Both the position numbers and the translations under genes were made by a program. A stretch of DNA of 64,000 nt from Nitrospira sp. (GTDB taxonomy: Bacteria > Nitrospirota > Nitrospiria > Nitrospirales > Nitrospiraceae), in contig CP060500.1 in NCBI GenBank assembly GCA_024760525.1, forward strand, positions 124,001 to 188,000. The letters run 5' to 3'. Under the pieces are notes generated by a model. It did not search any database. It worked only from the letters and a program-made list of their open reading frames with translations, and had not been told where the DNA came from. This document shows, one piece after another, positions 52,946 to 61,567 of this stretch; positions within the stretch are counted from its first letter, which is position 1; each line of letters starts with the position of its first letter.

Positions 52946-53599
52946 GTGAAACTTCTGATGAACCCAAGCGTCCTACCAATGCGATAGGACTGCGCCATTT
53001 CGTCCGATGAGGCCTATGTATCTGATGCCTAACAATGTTTAGACGGATCCGCGCAAGAGCTGGCCCCGACCATTTCTATCCGCATAAGACGCTACTATGG
53101 TTCACGAACAATACACCATAATCGACTCTTGTTCAATGAGTTGCGACGGTGCAACCATTTATCACTAGTTCATGTGCGGATCGGCGTAAGATCTCCCCTC
53201 TGATAGCCGTCGGTCGTGAACTTCGGCTTTGGGTCGATGAGCGGTGTGGCTGAAGGGGTTTCGGGCCTGTGTCCGAGATGACAGTAGAGGCATGGAGTAG
53301 GTGATTTTGAAGAGGTTGCAGGAGGCTTGAGGCGATCTTTCGGTTGGAAGTGCTTCGTACCGCAAACCCGGTTTTCGGTTCCATTGATCCCCATCACCCT
53401 AAAACCGCGACTATTTCTGCCAATGGTACGGAGACACTGAGTACTCCGGACCCTTCCTTTAGCCCATTTTGTCCTCTGCTACACTTACTCTTGTGAGCAA
53501 CCCGTCACGCCTATCGATACGTATTGCTTCTAGTTCCCTACCGAGAGTCGGGGCGGATGTCCCATCCTCTGATCCATGTCGACAAGCCAGGTATAGGAT
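52946..53599. other. Non-coding interval with repeat A copy 2
   Basis: It contains repeat A copy 2 (53027-53240). The remainder up to the TPR gene start shows no gene or clear promoter. Confidence 0.5.
53027..53240. repeat. Repeat A copy 2 with GCCTAAC/GTTAGGC box
   Basis: GCCTAAC (53027-53033) then AATGTTTAGACGGATCCGCG, CACGAACAATACACC, TCAATGAGTTGCGACGG and GTGCGGATCGGCGTAAG. Clearly related over about 200 bp to the copy at 61098-61310, and over its first part to 51846. Confidence 0.7.
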
Positions 53600-56500
53600 A
53601 TGACTCCTCACGCTGCCCGATTGGCCTCTCCCAAGGCGAGTCCTCCAGAGGCTGCTCCAGCGGTGTGGGATGCGGATCTCCTCACGAACATCCAAGCACT
53701 CTATGACCAGGGCTTGTTCGTCCAAGCTCTAGCTACCGGGACTCCCCTGGGCCCCTTGCACACCTGGCCGGGCCCTGACGCTCGGATTCTCGCTGGGCGG
53801 CTGGCTTCGCAACTCTCTGCCGAACGAGTGAGTGCGGCGATCTTCCTCCGCCTGTGGAGAGCTCACCCCTCAAGTGCAGAAGCGGCGTATTTCCTGGCGC
53901 CGACCCTGATGGCACGGCGAGGACCCCTCGCGGCACTGGAGCTGTTCGAGCACAGCACTCTCATCGAGGCCGAGTCTTCGGTGCGCTGGGACGCGACGGC
54001 GTTCATGGCCTATCTGTACGCGCAGTACCGCGACTTCGAGCGAGCTGAACGTCTCATGGATACGGCCCTGAAGCACAGCGATACGTCTTGGATGTGGACC
54101 GAACGCGCCGTCATCTACGAACTCGAAGATCGATATGAAGAGGCGTTGGATGCTGCCCGGCGCGCCTATGCCCTCACACCGCATCTCCCCGCCGCCGTTC
54201 TGTGTCTGGCTCACGTCCTGACTCTTGTCGGGCTGGATGAGGATTCGATCGAGACCTTGCGCCGTGCGCTGATGACGATCGAGAGTCCTCGGATCGCGGC
54301 GTCCTTAACCGAGCTGCACATAGAACGGGGGCACTATACGAGTGCTCTCGACACACTCAACCGGTTCGAGCAATTGGCCGTGGTGAAGGACAAAGGGACC
54401 GTCGCGTGGCTCTCCGGTCGACGCAGTGACGTCTATCAATTACTGGGGGATCGGCGGGCCGCGCTGACGTATGCGCATCTTGCCAAGGTTCCTTTCTATG
54501 AAGAGGTCGCCAACAATCTCGATCGGGCGGAGTCGGCGATGAGGCGTGTACTATTGCCGGTCGGCTTCGTCCGTCAGCACCACATGACCTGTGCGCCCGC
54601 CACACTCGCCGCCATCAGTCGCTACTGGAAGAAGCCGGCGGATCACCTCACGGTGGCTGAAGCGATCTGTTATGACGGCACTCCGCACCATAGTGAACGC
54701 CACTGGGCCGTGACCAATGGATGGGTGGCCCGGGAATTCACGGTGACCTGGGACTCGGCATGTGCCCTAATTGATGCCGGGATTCCCTTTACCCTCACCA
54801 CACCGTATCCGGGCGGATCCCACTTACAGGCCGTGATCGGCTATGACGCGCCACGCGGCGTGCTCCTTATTCGCGATCCCTATGAGCGCGTCTCCCGCGA
54901 GTTTGCGCAGATGTCGTTTTTTCGGACGCACGCGGCCACGGGACCGCGGGGGATGGCCCTGGTGCCCTATGAGGAACGAGAACGTCTTGACCTGCTTCTG
55001 CTCCCTGAGGCCGACCTGCATGATCTCCAGCATCAGGTTCAACAGGCACTCAGTCGGCATGATCGCGCCGTAGCCGTCGCGAGCTGCGAAGAACTCCTTC
55101 GTCGGGCACCGGAACATCGTATCACCCTTAATGTGCAGCGGAGCCTCGCGAACTATGACGGGCAGCCGGAGGAAGAACTTGAGCTGATTGAGCGGTTGCT
55201 CAAGCTCGCTCCCACAGAGATCAACCTGCGACTCTACAAATCGGAGCTTCTCCGGCGCGTCGCCGATCGGTCGACGTATCTGGCTTACCTCGAAGCACAA
55301 ACTACCGGCTCCTCGCCCCATGCACTATTCACCCTCCGCTACGCCCAAGCGCTGCTCGACGATGGCCGGACCAGAGCCGAAGCCACCAGACTTGTCGAGG
55401 CCCTTCTCCGCAAATGGAATAGTGCGGAAGGCCTCAGCACGCTGGCTGATGCGCATTGGTACTCGGGAGGATACCCGAAGGCCGTGAATCTCTACCGATT
55501 AGCCGCGACGATGGAATCCACGTATGAGGGTCATGCCACCACGTACTTCCGCGCATCTCGGACCGTCAGAGAGGAAGAAACGGCTCTGACCTTCTTGCGC
55601 GATCGTGTTAGCCGTTATGGCACCTTGTCGCCTCAGCCGGCGATCACGCTGTTCCACTGTCTGTCAGATCTCCATCGGACGCAGGAGGCGATGGGCGTGC
55701 GAGATCAGGCACTCGACGCTCACCCAGAAGACGGCGCCTTGCTGTTAATGGCGGCTCGTTCAGCCCTCGACACCGGCGATAGCGCACAGGCTGGTTCCTT
55801 TCTCCAACGTGCGCGTGCCTGCTGCCGGCAGACAGAGTGGGTGCATACGGCGGCACAGATTCAAGAGCATCAAGGAGATCTTGCCGGCGCCCGCTCGCTC
55901 TGGAAAGAGTTGGTTACGAGCGAACCCTTCGATCTCAAGGCGCAACGAGCGCTGGTTCGTCTCACAGCTGACCTCGAAGGCCGTGCTACGGCGATTAGCT
56001 ACTTACGGGCAGTCGTCAGCTGGTTTCCTCACCATCAGGGCTTGAACGAACTGCTCGCCGAATGGCTCGATGAGGCTCCCCTGAGTGAGCAGGAAGCTGC
56101 CCTGTGCCAACTGCTGACCATCAGTCCGACGAATGCCTGGGGACGGCGTCAACTCGCCATGACGCTGGCCCAGCAGGGTCGGTTTGATGAGGCCAGGGCG
56201 GAAAGCCAGCAAGCCTATGAACTCGCGCCGGATGTCGTGCCCTGGTACAGCACTCGCGGGTATATCGAACTACTCGCTGGACAACTCGTCGACGCTCAAG
56301 CCCATTTTCGCGCGGCGCTTCGTCGGTCTATCGATTCGGACTATGCCCTCACGAAACTGATCGAGGCCTGCAGTACGCGGGATGAGCGCCGTGACGCCTT
56401 ACGGTTCGTTGTGGAGGAATTCACGCGGCAGGTCATCGTCGGGGACTCTCTCCTGACCTTCCAGCAGGCAGCCAGAGGGACCTTCGAACCCGACGAGCTC

Positions 56501-58567
56501 ACGGAGATGCTCGAAGACGCGCGGCGCGTGCGGCCAGACCTCTGGCAAACCTGGGTGGCCTGTATCCGGCAGCATCTTGATCGGCAGCAGTACGATTCCG
56601 CGCACGATCTCTGCCTGCAGGCGATCGCTAAATTTCCTCTTCTTCCGCGAGTGCACGTCGAGCTCGCGGAGGTGGCTAAACGGATGGGTGATCGCCTGGC
56701 TGAGCGGACCGCCTTGCACGAGGCCTTGCGGCTCAATCCTGCCTGGGGCGCTGCGACCACGAAACTGGCAGAGTCGTTTGAGGCGGACGGGGATTTCAAC
56801 GCGTCGCGAGCCTGCTTGGAGCGAGCGATTCGGCACGCGCCGACCGAGGGGGTGTTACATGGCTATCTGGGCTCCACCCTCTGGCGGCTCGAGGCCCGAG
56901 AAGAGGCCATCACGCATATCCAGCAGGCGGTCAGACTCTATATTGGATACGACTGGGCTTGGGATCGTTTGGGCGACTATTGCGCCACGGTCGAGCGCCC
57001 ACACGTGCCGCTCGAGCTGGCGCGCGGTCTCGCCGCGGAACGCCCGGGAGAGCCCCTCGCATGGATGGCGGTGGCCCGGGTCACTGAGGATGTGGAGGAA
57101 AAGCTGGCGGCCCTCGAGCGAGCCATTCATCTCGCACCCTTCACGCTGGCGGCCCATCTCGTCAAGGTGGAGACCCTGATCGCGGAGCAACGCTATGAGG
57201 ATGCACTCATGGCCTTACGCACGACGGCCTGGGGTGCTCGTCCCCCCGTGGCTCTGCGCATCAAGGAGCCGAGTGTGCTGGCGGCACGGGGAGATAAAGA
57301 GGCGGCGCTGGCTACACTCCAGGACATCTTGTGTGAAGAACCCGACTATGCGCCGGGCTGGGAAGTATTGGCTGATTGGCAAGCGGAACGGGAAGACTAT
57401 CCCGCCTACCTCGAAGCGGCTCGCGCTCTGCATCGGCTCGATCCCGACAGTCCCTATGCCTTAGGCTATCTCGCACACGCCCTTCTGAATGCCGAACCGG
57501 AGACGGATGTCCGTCCCTATCTCCGGCGCGCGCTTCAGCTCAAGTCCGACTATGTGTACGGCGCGCAGCTGCTCTTCGACCTGGAGCTCCAAGCTAAAGC
57601 CTATGAGGCTGCCGACGCTGTATTGACAACGTTGCGGACGCACGTCAATTCCGCGGAAACGCGTCTCCGCGGTCTGCGCTTGGCGCTCGCTTGCGGCCAA
57701 CGCGAAGAGATTTTCCAGGTGTTCGAGAACCTGTGGTCAACCGAGGACGACATCGAGATCTATCGCGAGGCGCTGGAGCTGTTGGACTCAGCGGGTTGGA
57801 GGCATGAAACGACGGCCGCGTTGGAGCGTCTTGTGCTGGAGCCGACGGTCAATCCCGTCGTCGGGACGCTCTGGGTGGAGCGACGCGATCTGATGTTGTT
57901 GACCCTGCAGCGGTTCCGTGGCTTTGACCGGGTACTTCACAATGGTGCGGCTGGGCAATTGGCAGCGCAAGCGATGCTGCAACGGTTCGCCGACAGCGAC
58001 GCCTCGTCAGCGGTCCAGCGTCTGCTGCGGCACCACGGTTCCACACTGGCCCGTGATGAGACGACCCATGGACTGATGGCCTACGCCCTGATCATGACGA
58101 ACGCGTCGCGTGATGTGGTGCAGTGGTTTGGAGACTGGCGGCAACGATCAGGGTCTCCTGCATGGGCATTCCTGAATCTCGCCTGTGCCTTTCGAGACAT
58201 GGGACAGTATGAGGACGCCCATAATGTGAGCCGTCATGCCTTGAGCCTCAAGGAAGATCACACCTTTCCCGAGCACCGAACGTGGTTGGCCTATGACGCT
58301 GCGCGCGACGGAGACTACGGGCAAGCCCAAGCTCTCTTAGCACTGATCGAAGGGAAGTCGGTCAGTCGCTATTACCAGTTCGTCATCGCCGCCGCCCGCT
58401 TTCATCTGGTGGCCGGGACTCAGACGGGAAACGGACACAGGCGGGAGCTCAAGAGTGCCTATCGAGAGGTGCGGCGCGCATGGCGATGGCGCTACATCTC
58501 TCTGAAGGCCTTGCTCCAGATCCGATGGCACGCCTGCAAAACCTATCAACGTGTCCGTTTCCGCTAA
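53600..58567 (+). CDS. Giant TPR protein with embedded C39-like peptidase domain
   Basis: A 1655-residue protein. The N-terminal 310 residues and the part from about 460 to the end are tetratricopeptide repeats (for example WTERAVIYELEDRYEEALD and FNASRACLERAIRHAP). Between them, residues about 320-440 form a papain-like C39 domain with a Cys331/His408/Asp426 triad, seen in RQHHMTCAPATLAAI, GGSHLQAVIGYD and LIRDPYE. There is no signal peptide or transmembrane span. C39 domains in other settings cleave leader peptides; here the substrate is unknown. The high, uniform GC differs from the flanking cassettes, and it is on the opposite strand. Confidence 0.82.
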   Translation: MTPHAARLASPKASPPEAAPAVWDADLLTNIQALYDQGLFVQALATGTPLGPLHTWPGPDARILAGRLASQLSAERVSAAIFLRLWRAHPSSAEAAYFLAPTLMARRGPLAALELFEHSTLIEAESSVRWDATAFMAYLYAQYRDFERAERLMDTALKHSDTSWMWTERAVIYELEDRYEEALDAARRAYALTPHLPAAVLCLAHVLTLVGLDEDSIETLRRALMTIESPRIAASLTELHIERGHYTSALDTLNRFEQLAVVKDKGTVAWLSGRRSDVYQLLGDRRAALTYAHLAKVPFYEEVANNLDRAESAMRRVLLPVGFVRQHHMTCAPATLAAISRYWKKPADHLTVAEAICYDGTPHHSERHWAVTNGWVAREFTVTWDSACALIDAGIPFTLTTPYPGGSHLQAVIGYDAPRGVLLIRDPYERVSREFAQMSFFRTHAATGPRGMALVPYEERERLDLLLLPEADLHDLQHQVQQALSRHDRAVAVASCEELLRRAPEHRITLNVQRSLANYDGQPEEELELIERLLKLAPTEINLRLYKSELLRRVADRSTYLAYLEAQTTGSSPHALFTLRYAQALLDDGRTRAEATRLVEALLRKWNSAEGLSTLADAHWYSGGYPKAVNLYRLAATMESTYEGHATTYFRASRTVREEETALTFLRDRVSRYGTLSPQPAITLFHCLSDLHRTQEAMGVRDQALDAHPEDGALLLMAARSALDTGDSAQAGSFLQRARACCRQTEWVHTAAQIQEHQGDLAGARSLWKELVTSEPFDLKAQRALVRLTADLEGRATAISYLRAVVSWFPHHQGLNELLAEWLDEAPLSEQEAALCQLLTISPTNAWGRRQLAMTLAQQGRFDEARAESQQAYELAPDVVPWYSTRGYIELLAGQLVDAQAHFRAALRRSIDSDYALTKLIEACSTRDERRDALRFVVEEFTRQVIVGDSLLTFQQAARGTFEPDELTEMLEDARRVRPDLWQTWVACIRQHLDRQQYDSAHDLCLQAIAKFPLLPRVHVELAEVAKRMGDRLAERTALHEALRLNPAWGAATTKLAESFEADGDFNASRACLERAIRHAPTEGVLHGYLGSTLWRLEAREEAITHIQQAVRLYIGYDWAWDRLGDYCATVERPHVPLELARGLAAERPGEPLAWMAVARVTEDVEEKLAALERAIHLAPFTLAAHLVKVETLIAEQRYEDALMALRTTAWGARPPVALRIKEPSVLAARGDKEAALATLQDILCEEPDYAPGWEVLADWQAEREDYPAYLEAARALHRLDPDSPYALGYLAHALLNAEPETDVRPYLRRALQLKSDYVYGAQLLFDLELQAKAYEAADAVLTTLRTHVNSAETRLRGLRLALACGQREEIFQVFENLWSTEDDIEIYREALELLDSAGWRHETTAALERLVLEPTVNPVVGTLWVERRDLMLLTLQRFRGFDRVLHNGAAGQLAAQAMLQRFADSDASSAVQRLLRHHGSTLARDETTHGLMAYALIMTNASRDVVQWFGDWRQRSGSPAWAFLNLACAFRDMGQYEDAHNVSRHALSLKEDHTFPEHRTWLAYDAARDGDYGQAQALLALIEGKSVSRYYQFVIAAARFHLVAGTQTGNGHRRELKSAYREVRRAWRWRYISLKALLQIRWHACKTYQRVRFR

Positions 58568-58766
58568 CATTCCCGCTGTCGGTGACCTTTTTGGAAGGAG
58601 GGCCCCCACCTCTCGGCGGTTCAATCTCTGCTTTGAACCCAGCCACATGAAGACAGGAAACGCCAAGGGGAAGGTTTACCAAGATTGCATCAGAGCTGAT
58701 ACTAGACTAGGCCTGAAATGCTCTAACATTTCGACAAATGTTTTTCGGATCTATGAATCTCTTCTC

Positions 58767-59039
58767 TCAGAAAGCCGTAACGGAAAGTTGACTCCATTCC
58801 AGCCCAAATCGCGAGAGGTACTTTCGCAGACAGTCAGCATCGTTGATGGCAATCACCCCATCTGCATTGGTCACAGCCTGGACTATCTTCTCGATAATGG
58901 AGTCACCAACGTTCACAAACCATTTGTCATACGTCGCAGAAATTTCCGATACCCGAAGATCAAGGATCAACCGATCGACGAAGTCGGAGTCACAATGGGA
59001 ATAGCTAACGGATACCGTTTTCACATGCACGGTTCCCAT
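58767..59039 (-). CDS. Truncated TIR-domain protein
   Basis: A 90-residue frame. KTVSVSYSHCDSDFVDRLILDL, then TYDKWFVNVGDSIIEKIVQAVTNADGVIAI match the first two thirds of a bacterial TIR domain. After this, where the SxW-containing helix and last strands should be, the frame reads CLRKYLSRFGLEWSQ and stops. No effector or sensor domain is attached. Probably a remnant of a TIR defence gene; a GTG start at KTVSV is also possible. Confidence 0.55.
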   Translation of the reverse strand: MGTVHVKTVSVSYSHCDSDFVDRLILDLRVSEISATYDKWFVNVGDSIIEKIVQAVTNADGVIAINDADCLRKYLSRFGLEWSQLSVTAF

Positions 59040-59378
59040 GTGTTATCGCATGGAACTTTTCAATCAAACCGCTACATCGCTTTTAAACCGCATCGAACAG
59101 AAAATCCACAATAAGATTCCTGGGCCAACGTATCGATGGTATGGCGAATCCCCTTCACAGCCTCTCGCCTAAATCTGCGTCAGATCTGACAGACGAGGTA
59201 AGAGTGTCAACATATCCACCGGCAAGTCTCGGCCACAAGCGGAAGCTCAGCGCCTAGATCACACCGCCGTAAAGCGGTCCTCAGCCCTGCTGCATTAACG
59301 GTTGAAGTGAGGGGCAGGATCCAAGCGTAGCTTGCAGACGGTCCCCTCGACTGAGTTGTTAGAGCTCACGGTAGTGCC
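59040..59378. other. Non-coding interval with repeat B copy 3 and attC-like dyad
   Basis: No gene. The interval holds the B repeat and the dyad listed below. Confidence 0.5.
59182..59365 (-). repeat. Repeat B copy 3 with attC-like dyad
   Basis: GATCTGACAGACGAGGTAAG (59182 on) matches the copy at 50820. It continues through CGGAAGCTCAGCGCC and GTAAAGCGGTCCTCAGC into a dyad, 59294-59365. On the - strand the dyad reads CTCTAAC-AACTCAGTCGAGGGG and ends CCCCTCACTTCAACCGTTAA. It lies just after the stop of the DUF3800 gene. Confidence 0.6.
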
Positions 59379-60197
59379 TCAAAGGAACTGACTAACATAA
59401 GACTTGACTCGATCTGCTGGATCATATGTCCGTATTTTGAGCATAGCCCCACTAACCGACGGCGTCTCAAAAATCACTTCACTGTAGCCTGGATCAATCG
59501 CCTCGACGATAGAGACAAAGGCTCTCTTGTTCGTGGAGGTCGTTTTCGACAACCCGCGTGCAGCTGCATATGCCAACAGGTCTGCTAAGTCCAAGGGTGA
59601 CGGCTTCAAGCCATGGACGGCTTCAGGGACGAATTCGGCATCGTTGTGCTCTACCGGGAAAAAGCTCCGAAGGCTGTCTGCCTGCCGTTTCTTGTCAAAA
59701 TGCGGAATCTTAGTCTTGTCTCCATCGACAAATGCCTTGACGTATGAAGGCGGGAGTATGTGCATCAATGGCGCACTGGCCGCTTGATAGCAGAACAACA
59801 TTCTGTTTTTGAGATCACTTACATCCCACTTATCAACCCCCGTCCCGCCGTTTGATTCGAAGAGCAATACATCCGGCGCCTTTTGTGTGTCTAAGTAGCC
59901 AACCCATCCGCGTGCCCCCGCTACATAAGACGCGGTCATCAACTCATTCAAAAAACAAAGCACATGTTCAGTTGAAAACTTCGCAAACGCAGTCTTGGCT
60001 CGCGCGTCCTTGTTAAATATACTGCGACAATGAATTCTGACGTCGTCTGGCAGGCCGTAGCGCGTCTTCACTTCTTTAAGAGTTAATTCCACAGACGCAA
60101 TGTTTTTTACGGGGACGATCACGAATCCATAAGTCACAATCTCGTGCGCATGGCTCTCATCCCCATACAGGAAGACCGTTTCTTCGACCGTGCTCAT
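59379..60197 (-). CDS. DUF3800-family protein (second)
   Basis: A 272-residue protein. The N-terminal VFLYGDESHAHEIVTYGFVIVP gives the DUF3800 Asp-Glu-Ser strand and SPLDLADLLAYAAARGL the C-terminal motif with its Asp. VKAFVDGDKTKIPHF provides the middle acidic strand. It is an RNase H-like fold of unknown activity, frequent in defence islands. Only distantly similar to the protein at 13045-14193. It is flanked by attC-like dyads on both sides and so looks like one cassette. Confidence 0.78.
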   Translation of the reverse strand: MSTVEETVFLYGDESHAHEIVTYGFVIVPVKNIASVELTLKEVKTRYGLPDDVRIHCRSIFNKDARAKTAFAKFSTEHVLCFLNELMTASYVAGARGWVGYLDTQKAPDVLLFESNGGTGVDKWDVSDLKNRMLFCYQAASAPLMHILPPSYVKAFVDGDKTKIPHFDKKRQADSLRSFFPVEHNDAEFVPEAVHGLKPSPLDLADLLAYAAARGLSKTTSTNKRAFVSIVEAIDPGYSEVIFETPSVSGAMLKIRTYDPADRVKSYVSQFL

Positions 60198-60244
60198 CTG
60201 CGGCCCGACGCTGTGGACTTATGATTGTCAGGAGACATACCGTA

Positions 60245-60320
60245 GAGCTAACCGGCGATGCGCTACATTATCGTGCAGCGTCCAGCGACCGAAAGGAGCG
60301 AGTTTGAGCGCCATGTTATG
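60245..60320 (-). repeat. attC-like dyad between the HEPN and DUF3800 genes
   Basis: On the - strand it starts CATAACATGGCGCTCAA, which contains the HEPN stop codon TAA, and ends with CGCATCGCCGGTTAGCTC. The ends pair as TAAC-N2-GGCG against CGCCGGTTA. A stop codon inside the first box and a GTTAG box shortly before the next gene are typical of integron cassettes. Confidence 0.6.
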
Positions 60321-61077
60321 TTTTCCAGAAAAAGATTCCGTCAATAGGCATGCTTATCAGCACGGATTCAATCATGTGAACCAAGCCGGTGGCTTGATTG
60401 GTTAGCATTACCACGTCCTCTTTCTTTAAAAGGACCTTGTTGCCATCTTTGTCGTATCCGGCTCGATGCACACAATGGTGACGAACTAGAACTGCTTGAA
60501 AAAGCCATTTGACGTCACCAAAATCAATATTCAATACAGACTGATAAAGAGGCTTGACCTTTGCTATGTCGTGAAAAATTAATCCCTTGAGATATTCGCT
60601 TAGGTCGCCCTTTAGTTCTTCTCTCTTCGTGAAAATCTCTTGAACTGTGAATTTACGTTTGGCGAACTCAGGGTCATTTTCGACAAGCCGCCTCATGTGG
60701 TTCTCAGAGGAAAGTGCGTAGTGGATAAAAGTTGAGGAGAGGTATGCTTCAACGGTGGCAACTACGTGTCCGAAAAGCATGACTATCAAATTTTTCTCAT
60801 GCCGTGGCATTACTGACTGTTTGAGGATTTCGAGAGTCGCTTCGATATTTTCATCAAATATTTCGAGACGACTTTTCCCTTCTACACCCCAGTCGTCTTC
60901 GTAATGATCGTAGTCGCGCGCTTGATGTTCTCGATCAAACTTCTCTGATAGTACATCCCACCCCTCGGTATCCTCATCTGCTTCTGAGTCATCTAGCCTT
61001 TCGCGTATCCACTTAGCCCTTTCTTCCCAGGCTTCATCCTCCATGCGCTCCATCCATCGTTGCTTCGCTAGGCCCAC
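60316..61077 (-). CDS. HEPN-domain protein, RNase candidate
   Basis: A 253-residue protein. The N-terminal 85 residues are highly charged. The helical C-terminal domain contains LVRHHCVHRAGYDKDG, an R-x4-H motif of HEPN RNases with the usual following His/Arg. Earlier helices are VMLFGHVVATVEAYLSSTFIHYA and ELKGDLSEYLKGLIFHDI. HEPN RNases are common toxins in abortive infection. No antitoxin (such as MNT) is adjacent. The gene is bordered by cassette-type repeats. Confidence 0.72.
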   Translation of the reverse strand: MGLAKQRWMERMEDEAWEERAKWIRERLDDSEADEDTEGWDVLSEKFDREHQARDYDHYEDDWGVEGKSRLEIFDENIEATLEILKQSVMPRHEKNLIVMLFGHVVATVEAYLSSTFIHYALSSENHMRRLVENDPEFAKRKFTVQEIFTKREELKGDLSEYLKGLIFHDIAKVKPLYQSVLNIDFGDVKWLFQAVLVRHHCVHRAGYDKDGNKVLLKKEDVVMLTNQATGLVHMIESVLISMPIDGIFFWKT

Positions 61078-61567
61078 AGAAACCTCCGAGAAACATACCT
61101 ATGTTTAGGCCGATCCGCGTAAGAGCCGGATCTGCCGCTTTCTGTCCGTATAACACGCCCCTTTTATTCGCGAACAATACGCCTTACCCATTATCGTTTC
61201 AATGAGTTGCGGCTACGGAACCATTTTTTACGGGTTCTTATGCGGATCGGCGTAAGCCCCCTCCTTCCAGTAGCGGTCGCTCGTGGACTTCTGCTTTGGG
61301 TCGGATGGCGGGGATCACAGAACGGCCAACTGCAGAAGTTTGGTACCGAGATCGCACCGCCGTCGTGCTGGAGCGTGTTGTTCGGATTCTTCTTGTCCCC
61401 AAGGGAGCAAAGGGTCAACCCATAATGGTATGCCGAGTTGTCACAGTGCCTCCCATCGAGGCACGGCTGCCTTCCAGCCCGTCGTCACTCTCATTTATGA
61501 ATAACCGACAGAACATGTTGACGCGAATGACAAGGACAAATCGGCACACCGGGAGCAGTGGCGGTTG
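61078..61567. other. Non-coding interval with repeat A copy 3 and part of B
   Basis: No gene supportable. Repeat A copy 3 (61098-61310) is followed by a diverged B segment (about 61318-61360: CGGCCAACTGCAGAAG... CGAGATCGCACCGCCGT). Confidence 0.5.
61098..61310. repeat. Repeat A copy 3
   Basis: ATGTTTAGGCCGATCCGCG, AGAGCCGGATCTGCCG, TTCGCGAACAATACGCC, TCAATGAGTTGCGGC and TATGCGGATCGGCGTAAG appear in the same order as at 53027-53240. The GTTAGGC box itself has decayed here (ACATACCTATGTTTAGGC). Confidence 0.7.

Noticed and set aside
58551..59114. 187-residue plus-strand frame after the TPR gene
   Set aside because: It is the complement of the TIR fragment and repeats; the minus-strand frame has real TIR motifs.
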